Source: an uncultured Clostridia bacterium (GTDB lineage: Bacteria > Bacillota > Peptococcia > Peptococcales > Peptococcaceae). Taken from it: a DNA stretch of 64,000 nt. Location of the stretch: positions 1 through 64,000 of the forward strand of contig CALXUG010000005.1 of assembly GCA_944391625.1 (NCBI GenBank). The letters are read 5' to 3'. Position 1 is the first letter of the stretch. Each line of letters opens with the position of its first letter. The notes under the pieces are model-generated. The model made no database searches, was not told the DNA's origin, and saw only the letters and a list, made by a program, of their open reading frames with translations. The position numbers and the translations under genes are program-made. Positions 39,822 to 48,829 of the stretch are shown here, piece after piece.

Positions 39822-41165
39822 ATGAAACGAACATTTTATACCATGCTGTGGACCATCGGCTTGCCGGTGGCCTTGCAAAATTTAATCTCAACCAGTGTTA
39901 ATTTGATGGATACGCTGATGGTGGGGCGCTTGGGGGAAAGTGCTTTGTCGGCAGTCAGCATAGCCAATCAGATTTTTTTCTTTTATAGCATTTCTATTTT
40001 TGGTATCACCAGCGCAGCAGTGATTTTGTGCAGCCAGTATTGGGGCAGTAAAAAGGTGCAGGCTATTCAGAAAGTATTGACGTTGAGTCTGCGTTTAGCA
40101 GCAGTGGCGGGTGCAGTGTTTGCCATGTTGTTATTGCTGATTCCAAAGCAGCTGATGTGCTTGTTTACACCTGACGCAGCTGTTATCGAGATGGGTGTCG
40201 GGTATTTGCGCATAGTGGCAGTGGCTTATCTGTTTTATGGGCTCACCACCACTTGTCTGATGGTATTACGCAGTGTGGAAGATGTGAAGATTGCCATGTG
40301 TATTTACAGCCTTTCTGTTGTGGTTAATATATTTTTCAACTATATGTTCATCTTTGGTAAATTTGGTGCGCCTGCGCTGGGTGTGGCTGGTGCGGCAATG
40401 GGCACATTGATTGCCCGCTCGCTGGAATTTGTAATTATGTTGATATATATGCTGCGTGTAGAGAACAAAATTAGGTATCGTCTTTTTATGCTGGGGCAGG
40501 TAGAATCTGTACTGCTGAAAGATATGATTCATTACGGAACGCCAGTGATGATAAATGAGTTGTTGTGGGGAGCAGCCCATTCGCTGCATTTGATTATCTT
40601 AGGTCATATGAGCGTAGATGCGGTAGCAGCTAACAGTATTTGTAGTGTAATTTATCAGATGACGCTATCCTTCGTAATTGGGGTATCCAGTGCTTCGGCA
40701 GTGATTATTGGAAAAACAGTGGGGCAGGGGGATTTGTCGCAGACTTCTCAGTATGCCCATAAGCTGCTGCGCGTGTATTTTGTGGTCGGCTTGGCTCTGG
40801 CTGGTCTGATTTTGCTGCTGCGGGAACCAATGGTTCAATTTTACAAGATTGCGCCGGAGACAGCAGCAATGGCACAGCAGTTTATGTTGGTGTATGCAGT
40901 AGTAATGTTTTGTACTGGATTTTGTCATCCGCTGATAACGGGTATATTGCGCGGCGGCGGGGATATTATGTATGCCGCTGTAACAGATGTTGGATGTTTG
41001 TGGATGTTTCTGCCTATTGGGGCAGTTGCGGCGTTCTTGCTGCAATTGGAACCGCCGTTGGTATATTTTGTCCTGCGGCTGGAAATTGTACTGAAAACAG
41101 TGCTGTGCTTGTTCCGTTTGCGCAATGACAATTGGATTCATGTTGTGACACGGGATAATGTGTGA
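39822..41165 (+). CDS. MATE-family exporter
   Basis: 447 residues, about 12 membrane segments. N-L-M-D-T-L-M-V-G-R-L-G-E-S-A-L-S-A-V-S and P-V-M-I-N-E-L-L-W-G are typical of NorM/DinF-superfamily antiporters. Chromosomal codon use and base composition differ little from its neighbours. The start is placed at ATG 39822 behind GAGAGG. Single-gene unit ended by a bidirectional terminator against the convergent GntR gene. Substrate unknown. Confidence 0.9.
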   Translation: MKRTFYTMLWTIGLPVALQNLISTSVNLMDTLMVGRLGESALSAVSIANQIFFFYSISIFGITSAAVILCSQYWGSKKVQAIQKVLTLSLRLAAVAGAVFAMLLLLIPKQLMCLFTPDAAVIEMGVGYLRIVAVAYLFYGLTTTCLMVLRSVEDVKIAMCIYSLSVVVNIFFNYMFIFGKFGAPALGVAGAAMGTLIARSLEFVIMLIYMLRVENKIRYRLFMLGQVESVLLKDMIHYGTPVMINELLWGAAHSLHLIILGHMSVDAVAANSICSVIYQMTLSFVIGVSSASAVIIGKTVGQGDLSQTSQYAHKLLRVYFVVGLALAGLILLLREPMVQFYKIAPETAAMAQQFMLVYAVVMFCTGFCHPLITGILRGGGDIMYAAVTDVGCLWMFLPIGAVAAFLLQLEPPLVYFVLRLEIVLKTVLCLFRLRNDNWIHVVTRDNV

Positions 41166-41185
41166 GTAAAATACTATAAAAATAG

Positions 41186-41249
41186 AAAAGACAGGAAGAA
41201 AGCAAAGTCGGTAGTGTGAACTGATGCTGTTATCTTCCTGTCTTTTTTT
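41186..41249. terminator. Bidirectional terminator between MATE and GntR genes
   Basis: AAAAGACAGGAAGA (41186-41199) and TCTTCCTGTCTTTT (41233-41246) pair perfectly, giving T runs on both strands. Confidence 0.88.
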
Positions 41250-41264
41250 GGCATATCTGCTTGG

Positions 41265-41972
41265 TTAAAACTCAAAGATAAATTGGTCACTGCGATAGAT
41301 GGTGCGGGCAATTTCTACAACAATACCTTCTGGCTGAGTAACAGAACAGGAGGTCAGAATCAGACTTGGTGCGTATCCTTGGATATTAAGATAGGTGCGT
41401 TCTTTTTTATTCAAAGAGGAAACCATTAGTTGAGTGTTGCGGGTTTCCAGTGTTGAAAATCCATGATTGTGGATATAGTCGTAAACAGAAGAAATCTGCT
41501 CTCCTTCAACATCCAGGTTGGGAAAAAGGCTGCCGGGTAGAAAGCTGGTGTGAATGGCGATTGGTTCATCGTCGAGTAAGCGCAGCCGAGTGATTTTATA
41601 GACAGGAACAGTTTTATCTATCTGCAGCATTTCATAGAGCAGAGAATCTGAGCGGACTTTCTGACAGCCTAAATTGCGTGTTTCGATGGGCAGGTGAAGC
41701 GCTGCCATTTTTTGAGAAAAACTCTCATGGTTCATGACCAGACGGATTTTTTTACGTTTACCAGAGTAGAAGCTGCCGTAGCCCTGCATGGAATATACAT
41801 AACCCAATTCTTTCAATCGTTCGTAGGCTTTTCGTATTTCCGCCCGCGTAACGCCGTATTGTCCAGCCAGTTTATTTTCGCTGGGCATTTTTTCTCCTTT
41901 TTTGTAAGTATCCCGCTTGAATTCTGCAATTAATGTATCGACGATAGTTTCCCAAGTCCATTCTTTTTTCAT
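41265..41972 (-). CDS. phnF: GntR/UTRA-type regulator of the phosphonate operon
   Basis: 235 residues. An N-terminal winged helix-turn-helix with K-M-P-S-E-N-K-L-A-G-Q-Y-G-V-T-R is followed by a UTRA ligand domain (P-V-Y-K-I-T-R-L-R-L-L-D-D-E-P-I-A-I-H-T-S-F-L-P). Divergent from phnG with a 175-base shared control region, the layout of PhnF-type repressors of C-P lyase genes. The ligand is presumably a phosphonate or phosphate ester. The gene symbol is given by context. Confidence 0.82.
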   Translation of the reverse strand: MKKEWTWETIVDTLIAEFKRDTYKKGEKMPSENKLAGQYGVTRAEIRKAYERLKELGYVYSMQGYGSFYSGKRKKIRLVMNHESFSQKMAALHLPIETRNLGCQKVRSDSLLYEMLQIDKTVPVYKITRLRLLDDEPIAIHTSFLPGSLFPNLDVEGEQISSVYDYIHNHGFSTLETRNTQLMVSSLNKKERTYLNIQGYAPSLILTSCSVTQPEGIVVEIARTIYRSDQFIFEF

Positions 41973-42082
41973 AACGTGTCATCCTTTTTTGTGGAATTAG
42001 TATTTAAGGCAATTATAACAGCGGCGAGATGAATGCGACAACGGAAAACGGAAATCCTTTACGTAGAATTTACATGGCGTAG

Positions 42083-42111
42083 TTGGCGACTTTACAAAGA
42101 TTTTTTAAACT
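42083..42111 (+). promoter_or_regulatory. Likely promoter of the C-P lyase operon
   Basis: TTGGCG (42083-42088) and TAAACT (42106-42111), 17-base spacer, 37 bases before phnG. On the other strand TATAAT with TTGTCG 18 bases upstream probably drives phnF. The operator is not clearly readable. Confidence 0.5.
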
Positions 42112-42147
42112 GAACACGAATTCAAGAACAAATGAGGAGGAACGGAT

Positions 42148-42567
42148 ATGACCAAACGGGAAGTGTCTGCGATTTTGGCTAAGGCATCTGCCGAAGAAGT
42201 GGCGGTACTTGCAGAGCCAATCAAAGCGAAAGCACAGATTCAGGTGTTAAAAGAACCGCAGAAAACGTTAGTGATGGTGAAAGTGCGAGAGTCTATAAAA
42301 AATTCCTTGTTTTATTTAGGAGAAGTATTGGCCACGGAATGTATGGTGACCGTGAATGGTGTAAAAGGTATGAGTGTCATAGCTGGCGATCAGTTCGACA
42401 AAGCGATGAATATTGCTGTAATTGATGGTTATCTGAATGGCAATGCGAGCAGTGCAGAGATACTGGAACAGATTGCTGTGTTAGGTGCAAGCCAACAGCA
42501 AGCTCGTCAGCATATGAACCGTCAGATACGTAAATCGAAAGTAAACTTTAACGTGATGGGAGAATGA
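42148..42567 (+). CDS. phnG: C-P lyase complex subunit PhnG
   Basis: 139 residues, close to the family's usual ~150. M-V-K-V-R-E-S and L-G-E-V-L-A-T-E-C-M-V-T-V-N-G-V-K-G are recognisable PhnG motifs. With PhnH, PhnI and PhnJ it forms the C-P lyase core that builds and cleaves ribose-linked phosphonates in the cytosol. GAGGAGG precedes the ATG. First gene of the operon. Confidence 0.93.
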   Translation: MTKREVSAILAKASAEEVAVLAEPIKAKAQIQVLKEPQKTLVMVKVRESIKNSLFYLGEVLATECMVTVNGVKGMSVIAGDQFDKAMNIAVIDGYLNGNASSAEILEQIAVLGASQQQARQHMNRQIRKSKVNFNVMGE

Positions 42568-42570
42568 AGG

Positions 42571-43176
42571 ATGGTATCAGAAATGAACTTAGCCTATCAG
42601 TTTGATTTTGTCTACGATGGACAGAAAATTTTCCGAGAATTGCTAAGTGCGGTAGCAAATCCGGGAATGATTAAAAATATTAGTAATGAGGTTGAGAAAT
42701 TTCAGCAAGCGTATGCGCCTTTGTTGGCAATAGGTTGCACGTTGCTGGATAACGAGGAAAAAATGTATGTGGAAAAAAATCCAAAACTGGCAGCAGAGTT
42801 GCATAACCTGACATTGTGCGGAGAAACCAAATTGGATCAGGCTGACTATATTTTTTTATCTGCTGAACTGAACTATGGTTCTCTGGAGGAAGTGCTGCGT
42901 AATGTTAAGCATGGCACTTATGCTGACCCCCATCAGTCGGCAACAGTCATTTTATTGTGCAGCAGCATTGACGGGGCGGAACAGTTAAATTTGTGTGGGC
43001 CCGGTGTAAAAGATATGAAGACGGTTTGGGTGTCCTCTTATGTCAAAAAGGTGATTACGCTTCGCAACAGTTTGCAGATTGAATACCCATTAGGTACGGA
43101 CTTGGTGTTTACCGATCAGGCCGGAAACTTGTTAGGGATTCCGCGTCTTACAAAGATTGCAGAGCAGGGGGCGTAA
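42571..43176 (+). CDS. phnH: C-P lyase complex subunit PhnH
   Basis: 201 residues. F-R-E-L-L-S-A-V-A-N-P-G opens the PhnH fold, and L-C-G-P-G-V-K late in the sequence marks the family. PhnH is a pseudo-PLP-transferase fold scaffold within the GHIJ core. A second Met four codons on is an alternative start. Three bases separate it from phnG and two from phnI. Confidence 0.93.
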   Translation: MVSEMNLAYQFDFVYDGQKIFRELLSAVANPGMIKNISNEVEKFQQAYAPLLAIGCTLLDNEEKMYVEKNPKLAAELHNLTLCGETKLDQADYIFLSAELNYGSLEEVLRNVKHGTYADPHQSATVILLCSSIDGAEQLNLCGPGVKDMKTVWVSSYVKKVITLRNSLQIEYPLGTDLVFTDQAGNLLGIPRLTKIAEQGA

Positions 43177-43178
43177 AT

Positions 43179-44246
43179 ATGGCATATGTTGCAGTGACAG
43201 GCGGTAAAGAAGCTATTGAACAGTCGTTAAAGTTGTTAGAACTTTTTCGGGAGAGCGGCGAAGATATTACAGTGTCCTGTATCAAAGAAAATATGAGATT
43301 GTTGGTAGACAAAATTATGAGTGAGGCAGGCTTTTACTCAGAAGAGTATGCGGCATTGGCATTAAAACAATGTGAAGGCAGCGTGGAAGAAGCTGTATTT
43401 TTACTGCGTGCGTATCGTTCAACCTTACCGCGCAATTATTATTCCAGTCCGGTGGATACCAGAGAGATGCGGTTGATTCGTCGAATTTCCGCAGCGTTTA
43501 AAGATATTCCTGGCGGGCAAATTTTGGGGCCGACTTATGACTACTCTCATCGGTTATTGAATTTCTCGCTATTAGAAGAACGTCCGGATAGTATCAATCA
43601 TGAATCAGAGGATGAAACCCTGTCTGACTTGTCTGGTGATGATATCTACTGCGGCCGTGTAACGGATTTATTGCGGGCGGAAAATTTATTAAAAGAAGTT
43701 CCGGAGGATAATACGGAACCGTTTGATGTAACCAGTAATTTGCTTACGTTTCCGGCACCGCGCAGCGCCAGACTGCAGACCTTTGCCAGAAGTGATGCCG
43801 GATTTTTGGGCGGTGTGGCGTACAGTTCGATGCGTGGCTATGGTGCAGTGCATCCGACAGTATCCGAACTGCGTTGTGGGTATGTGGAAGTGTGTGTGCC
43901 TTATGTGTTGGACGAAACAGAAACTCTGTGTATTGGTGAAATTCTGGTGACGGAAGTAGAAGCATTGGTGCCATCTCACACCGAGACTGCTGATGAATTT
44001 GACAAAATGACATTAGCAGGTGGTTACGGTATGATTTTTGGCAGAAATGAGAATAAAGCCATAGCGATGTCGATTGCAGATGCTAGCTTGGAGACAGAAG
44101 GCAACACCCCATCGCAGGATCAGGAATTTGTACTGACTCATGGCGACAGTCTGGAAATGAGCGGTTTTATTTCTCATTTGAAATTGCCGCATTATGTAAC
44201 GTTCCAGTCTAAGTTGGATCGCGTGAGAGAAAAGGAGGAAGCCTAG
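43179..44246 (+). CDS. phnI: C-P lyase complex subunit PhnI (ribosyl-phosphonate synthase subunit)
   Basis: 355 residues. M-A-Y-V-A-V-T-G-G-K-E-A-I-E, R-R-I-S-A-A-F-K-D-I-P-G-G-Q-I-L-G-P-T-Y-D-Y-S-H-R and G-Y-V-E-V-C-V-P are PhnI hallmarks. PhnI displaces adenine of ATP with phosphonate, helped by PhnG/H/L, to form the ribose 1-phosphonate triphosphate. The stop overlaps the ribosome-site region of phnJ. Confidence 0.95.
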   Translation: MAYVAVTGGKEAIEQSLKLLELFRESGEDITVSCIKENMRLLVDKIMSEAGFYSEEYAALALKQCEGSVEEAVFLLRAYRSTLPRNYYSSPVDTREMRLIRRISAAFKDIPGGQILGPTYDYSHRLLNFSLLEERPDSINHESEDETLSDLSGDDIYCGRVTDLLRAENLLKEVPEDNTEPFDVTSNLLTFPAPRSARLQTFARSDAGFLGGVAYSSMRGYGAVHPTVSELRCGYVEVCVPYVLDETETLCIGEILVTEVEALVPSHTETADEFDKMTLAGGYGMIFGRNENKAIAMSIADASLETEGNTPSQDQEFVLTHGDSLEMSGFISHLKLPHYVTFQSKLDRVREKEEA

Positions 44247-45113
44247 GTGATTGATACAAAACATTACAACTTTGCATTTCTGGATGAAGGTTCTAAGCGT
44301 GAAATCAGGAGAAGCATTTTAAAAGCGGTAGCAATCCCTGGCTATCAGGTACCGTTTGGTTCCAGAGAATTGCCAATTGGCAGAGGCTGGGGGACAGGCG
44401 GTATACAGATTACGCTTTCTATTATCGGGAAAGAAGATGTGCTGAAAGTAATCGATCAGGGCAGCGATGAAAGTGTGAATGCTGTTAATATCAAAAAAAT
44501 GGTGGAAGAATGTACTGGTGTGGAGATTACCACAGATTCAGAGAAAGCTACGATTATTCAAAGTCGTCATCGTATTCCGGAGATTCCCATGCGTAATGAT
44601 CAGATTCTTGTGCTGCAAGTGCCGACGCCGGAACCATTGCGTATTGTAGAACCAAAAGAATCTGTTACCAAGCAGATGCATGCCGAAGCAGAATATAGTG
44701 GCATGTGGTTATCTTTGTTTGAAGATTTGACGCTATATGACAAAATCAGTATCAGCTCAGAATACCCGACTATGGTGGAAAACCGTTATATTATGAATCC
44801 CAGCCCGATTCCTCGTTATGATAACAGAAAGCTGAATGACAGCGAAACATTGTATTTGTTTGGGGCTGGTCGTGAAAAGAAGATTTATGCAATACCGCCG
44901 CATACGAAAGTGGAGTCGTTGTTTTTTGATGATGTACCATTCGAGACAGAAAATTTTGAAGGAAAAAGCTGTCGCTTGTGCGGTGCTACCGGAGTCTTTT
45001 TGGATGAAATAGTAGATGAAGCGACAGGTGAAAAAGTATACGAATGCAATGATACAGGATTCTGCAAAGGAAGAAGGGACAGACAGCATGGAAACACCAA
45101 TTTTAAGAATTGA
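44247..45113 (+). CDS. phnJ: Carbon-phosphorus lyase, radical SAM subunit PhnJ
   Basis: 288 residues. Cysteines C242, C245, C267 and C273 (C-R-L-C ... C-N-D-T-G-F-C) match the 4Fe-4S ligands and catalytic Cys of E. coli PhnJ in order and spacing. G-Y-Q-V-P-F-G-S-R-E-L-P-I-G-R-G-W-G-T-G-G is the highly conserved N-terminal motif. The enzyme cleaves the C-P bond to release an alkane and ribose cyclic phosphate. Starts at GTG 44247 behind AAAGGAGG. The 3' end overlaps phnK by 26 bases. Confidence 0.97.
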   Translation: MIDTKHYNFAFLDEGSKREIRRSILKAVAIPGYQVPFGSRELPIGRGWGTGGIQITLSIIGKEDVLKVIDQGSDESVNAVNIKKMVEECTGVEITTDSEKATIIQSRHRIPEIPMRNDQILVLQVPTPEPLRIVEPKESVTKQMHAEAEYSGMWLSLFEDLTLYDKISISSEYPTMVENRYIMNPSPIPRYDNRKLNDSETLYLFGAGREKKIYAIPPHTKVESLFFDDVPFETENFEGKSCRLCGATGVFLDEIVDEATGEKVYECNDTGFCKGRRDRQHGNTNFKN

Positions 45114-45918
45114 TCATCTAACAGTGCGGTACGGCAATACTTGCGAATACTGCAGAAACGGCGGTGCTTTGAATAAAAATACCTGTCCTCATTGTAAAAC
45201 TGTTTGGGCTTGCAATGATGTAAATGTGCAGCTGTATGAAGGGGAAATTTTAGGAATCGTAGGGGAATCAGGTTCCGGCAAATCTACTCTGATGAAAAGT
45301 TTGTATTTTGATTTTGATATTACCGAAGGTCAGGGGTATTTACAGGCATATAAAAATGGTCAAGAGGATATTTTTGCGCAGAGTTTGCAGCAGAAAAAAT
45401 ATATTAGAAATCATATCATGGGTATGGTATACCAGAACCCGATGCTGGGGCTGCGGATGGATTATTCCAGTGCCGGTAATATTGCAGAGAAATTGATTGC
45501 GGCTGGACAGCGTAATTTTGGTGCTATGAATGATCGTGTGGCGGAATTATTAGATGCAGTGGAAATTTTGCAATCTAGAAAAAAAGAGCCGCCGAAGAAT
45601 TTCAGTGGCGGCATGCAGCAACGAGTGCAGATTTCTAAGGCATTGGCGAATAATCCGGCGGTATTGCTGCTGGATGAAGTGACCACGGGGTTAGATTTAT
45701 CGGTGCAGGTAAAAGTATTGGAACTGATTCGGGAAATCCGGCAAAAATTTAATGTATCAATGATGTTGGTATCCCATGATTTGGCCGTTATTCGTATGTT
45801 GGCTGACCGCACGATTGTGATGTTGGACGGAAAAATTATAGAGCAGGGGTTAACGGACCAAATTTTAGACGACCCACAACAGCCGTATACCCAGCAGCTA
45901 GTACATTCTTTATTGTAA
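45088..45918 (+). CDS. phnK: C-P lyase ABC ATPase PhnK
   Basis: 276 residues. Walker A G-E-S-G-S-G-K-S-T, signature F-S-G-G-M-Q-Q-R-V-Q, Walker B V-L-L-L-D-E-V. Between the first strand and Walker A is a Cys-rich insertion (C-E-Y-C ... C-P-H-C) typical of Bacillota PhnK and possibly zinc-binding. PhnK binds the GHIJ core rather than a membrane permease. It begins inside phnJ, so translation is coupled. Confidence 0.93.
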   Translation: METPILRIDHLTVRYGNTCEYCRNGGALNKNTCPHCKTVWACNDVNVQLYEGEILGIVGESGSGKSTLMKSLYFDFDITEGQGYLQAYKNGQEDIFAQSLQQKKYIRNHIMGMVYQNPMLGLRMDYSSAGNIAEKLIAAGQRNFGAMNDRVAELLDAVEILQSRKKEPPKNFSGGMQQRVQISKALANNPAVLLLDEVTTGLDLSVQVKVLELIREIRQKFNVSMMLVSHDLAVIRMLADRTIVMLDGKIIEQGLTDQILDDPQQPYTQQLVHSLL

Positions 45919-45975
45919 GCAGCAAAGCAGATGATGTTTCATAAACGAATCTGAAAGAAGATAAAGGAGATTTTT

Positions 45976-47160
45976 ATGCGTACAATTATTACAAACGGAA
46001 AATTGATTTTACCGGATATGATGATAGAGGAACAAGAACTTGTACTGGAAGGCGGTCGCATTCAGGCAATTTGTCCGGTTGGCGAAGCTGACCGTACGGA
46101 TGCTGTTTTAGTGGATGCGGCAGGTGCTTGCATTATGCCTGGGATTATCGACATTCACTCTGATATGATAGAGTCCTATATTCAGCCGCGCAGCACCGCA
46201 GTGATGGATTTTGAAATGGGATTAAAAGAAGCGGAACGGGTGTTGGCTGGATGCGGTATTACTACTATGTTTCATTCTATTTCTATGTATCGGCCCGGAA
46301 CATGGGATGTAAAAGAAATTAGACAGGCACCGCAGGTAAAAAAACTGGCTGCATTAGTGGCACGTTATCGTCACGATGAACGATTAATTCGTCATCGGTA
46401 TCATTTGCGCTATGAGATTGACAATCTGGCTTGCTATGATGATGTAATGGATATGATGCGCAAAGGCTATGTGGATTTACTGTCATTCATGGATCATACG
46501 CCGGGACAAGGACAGTATAAAAATTTGGAAATTTATCGGAAACATCAAGCGAATGATGGTCGTGACCTGACAGAAGAAACATTTGCGAAATTAGTGAAAA
46601 CTGAGCAGGAAAAAGAACTTATTACACTGGAACAGTTGAAAACGATGGCAGCCCTGGCGAAAGAGCTGGGAATATCTGTGGCGAGCCATGATGATGATAC
46701 GTTAGAAAAATTGGAATTGAATGAACAACTGGGTGTAGCTATTAGTGAATTCCCGATTACGATTGAAGTAGCAAAAGCAGCACGAAAGAAAGGGTTTCGT
46801 ACTGTAGTGGGTGCACCGAATGTATTGTTGGGTGGTTCGCACTCTGGGAATTTGTCGGCGTTGGAAGCTATTAAAGCAGAGGCTGCAGATGTATTGGTTT
46901 CTGATTATTATCCGCAGGCGTTATTACAAGCTGCGTTTCAATTGTTTGAGAAAGAAGATATCCCTATTTGGGAAGCGGTACGTTATGTAACACTGAATCC
47001 GGCGATAGCAGTAGGATTAGGACAAGAGTTAGGCTCTATTGAGGTTGGAAAACGGGCTGATTTGTTATTGGTACGCAGTAAAAATTGTCGGCCGGTGTTA
47101 GAGCAGGTTTTTGTGGAAGGTGCGTGTATTTTGGATTGCCAATATCGGAAAGCAGATTAG
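45976..47160 (+). CDS. phnM: Alpha-D-ribose 1-methylphosphonate 5-triphosphate diphosphatase
   Basis: 394 residues, amidohydrolase fold. I-M-P-G-I-I-D-I-H-S-D-M-I-E supplies the first metal ligands, F-M-D-H-T-P-G-Q-G-Q is a PhnM signature, and V-A-S-H-D-D-D-T carries later ligands. Removes pyrophosphate from the triphosphate intermediate before PhnJ acts. AAAGGAG precedes the ATG. Confidence 0.96.
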   Translation: MRTIITNGKLILPDMMIEEQELVLEGGRIQAICPVGEADRTDAVLVDAAGACIMPGIIDIHSDMIESYIQPRSTAVMDFEMGLKEAERVLAGCGITTMFHSISMYRPGTWDVKEIRQAPQVKKLAALVARYRHDERLIRHRYHLRYEIDNLACYDDVMDMMRKGYVDLLSFMDHTPGQGQYKNLEIYRKHQANDGRDLTEETFAKLVKTEQEKELITLEQLKTMAALAKELGISVASHDDDTLEKLELNEQLGVAISEFPITIEVAKAARKKGFRTVVGAPNVLLGGSHSGNLSALEAIKAEAADVLVSDYYPQALLQAAFQLFEKEDIPIWEAVRYVTLNPAIAVGLGQELGSIEVGKRADLLLVRSKNCRPVLEQVFVEGACILDCQYRKAD

Positions 47161-47168
47161 GAGGACAC

Positions 47169-47882
47169 ATGGAAACCATATTAGAGATTCACAATTTATC
47201 AAAAGAATTTTTTCTGCATGCACAGGGCAGAGCAATCAAAAGTTGTAAGAATATTTCTTTTACTTTGCCTAAGGGTGGATTTATCGGTATTGTGGGTACA
47301 TCTGGCGCCGGCAAGTCTACGGTGCTGCGTTGTATTTACCGAACCTATTTGGCTACTACAGGCAGTGTGATGTATGATTCACTTTCCTATGGTAAGCTGG
47401 ATTTGGTGAAAGCGACAGAGCGACAGATGATTCATTTGCGCAAAGTGGAAATTGGATATGTATCACAATTTTTAACAATCTTACCGCGTACTACGGCGAA
47501 AGAACACGTCATCAACGGCGCATTGGATGCAGGCTTTTCGTACGAGGAGTCTATGCAAAAAGCAGAGGAAATGTTGCGCTATTTTAAATTGAATGAAAAT
47601 TTATGGGATATTTATCCCAATACGTTTTCTGGCGGTGAAAAACTGCGCTTGAATTTGGCTCATGCAATGGTAAAAGCCCCTCGTTTGCTTTTGCTGGATG
47701 AACCGACTGCTTCACTGGACAACAATACTAAAATTCTGGTGAAGGAGTTATTGATGAAACTAAAAGCAGAGGGAACCTCTATCATTGGCATTTTTCATGA
47801 CTTGGAATTTATGGAAGGGCTTTGCGATGAAGTGTATAACATTTCTGCCGGGCAATTTCAGAACAGCAAGGAGGTTTCTTGA
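47169..47882 (+). CDS. phnL: C-P lyase ABC ATPase PhnL
   Basis: 237 residues. Walker A G-T-S-G-A-G-K-S-T, signature F-S-G-G-E-K-L-R-L-N, Walker B L-L-L-L-D-E-P. The N-terminus L-S-K-E-F-F-L-H-A-Q-G fits PhnL, which assists PhnI. Starts at ATG 47169 behind GGAGG; the long frame upstream overlaps phnM. The 3' end abuts the PHP gene. Confidence 0.93.
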   Translation: METILEIHNLSKEFFLHAQGRAIKSCKNISFTLPKGGFIGIVGTSGAGKSTVLRCIYRTYLATTGSVMYDSLSYGKLDLVKATERQMIHLRKVEIGYVSQFLTILPRTTAKEHVINGALDAGFSYEESMQKAEEMLRYFKLNENLWDIYPNTFSGGEKLRLNLAHAMVKAPRLLLLDEPTASLDNNTKILVKELLMKLKAEGTSIIGIFHDLEFMEGLCDEVYNISAGQFQNSKEVS

Positions 47883-48703
47883 TGTATGTCGCAGATTTGC
47901 ATGTACACACGGCAGTATCCGATTGTAGCCTTACGGCAGAAGAAGTGCTGCAGCTTGCACAGGGAAACGGATTAACACATATTGCATTTACAGATCATGA
48001 TACCACCAAGTTGGCAGCGGAACATGTGCAGTTAGCAGCCAGCTATGGATTGACTGCAGTTCCGGCGGTAGAATTATCAGCTTACGATAGTCAACGGCAA
48101 AAGAAAGTGCATATTCTGGGCTTTGCTTATCAGACAACAGAATACATTGAAGCCATTGGCAGTGAAACATTGCGGAAACGAGATGCCAATTGTCGGCGGC
48201 AAATAGAAATTTTGAATACGTTGGGCTATCAAATTTCAGTGGAAGATATCGCTGAAATAGCAGGTGATTGTATCTATAAACAACATATTTTAGATTATCT
48301 GGTGCGCACGGGACAGAGTTCAGAATTATTTGGTGCAATCTATCAGAATATTTTTAAAAATAATGGTCCGTGTCATTTTGATATTGATTATCCGGAGGCG
48401 GTAGATGCTGTGCGAGCGATTAAGGCGGATGGCGGTTTGGCCGTGTTGGCGCATCCGGGGCAGCAGGACAACTATGAGATGATTCCAGAGTTAGTGGCAG
48501 CTGGGTTAGATGGCATCGAGTGGAATCATCCTTCACACAGTGCTGAGGATTGTGAAAAAGCACAGAAGTATGCAGATGCATATGGATTGTTCTTAACTGG
48601 CGGTAGTGACTTTCACGGCATTTATGAAAAAAACAGTGCTGTGCTGGGTTCTCATCCTGCCCATGCAAGCAGTCAGATTATTTTTGCAGAAACAATAAAA
48701 TGA
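47882..48703 (+). CDS. phnPP: PHP-domain phosphodiesterase, likely phosphoribosyl cyclic phosphate hydrolase
   Basis: 273 residues. PHP motifs: D-L-H-V-H-T-A-V-S-D-C-S, F-T-D-H-D-T, V-L-A-H-P-G-Q and G-G-S-D-F-H-G, which give the trinuclear metal site. A PHP enzyme in the phn operon of Eggerthella lenta (Elen0235) converts the ribose 1,2-cyclic phosphate product to ribose 5-phosphate, replacing PhnP (and PhnN). The same operon position here supports that role. A histidinol-phosphatase-like activity is a less likely alternative. GGAGG sets ATG 47882. Confidence 0.82.
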   Translation: MYVADLHVHTAVSDCSLTAEEVLQLAQGNGLTHIAFTDHDTTKLAAEHVQLAASYGLTAVPAVELSAYDSQRQKKVHILGFAYQTTEYIEAIGSETLRKRDANCRRQIEILNTLGYQISVEDIAEIAGDCIYKQHILDYLVRTGQSSELFGAIYQNIFKNNGPCHFDIDYPEAVDAVRAIKADGGLAVLAHPGQQDNYEMIPELVAAGLDGIEWNHPSHSAEDCEKAQKYADAYGLFLTGGSDFHGIYEKNSAVLGSHPAHASSQIIFAETIK

Positions 48704-48829
48704 ATGCGTAAAATAAATCTTACAAGAGGGCCGAAAAATTGGCCAATCTCTAACGAAATCCTCATAAAAGGTCAAGATTAAATTGGTAAATTATATATTA
48801 GCAAGGATATTTAAGGAGGAACATAAAAT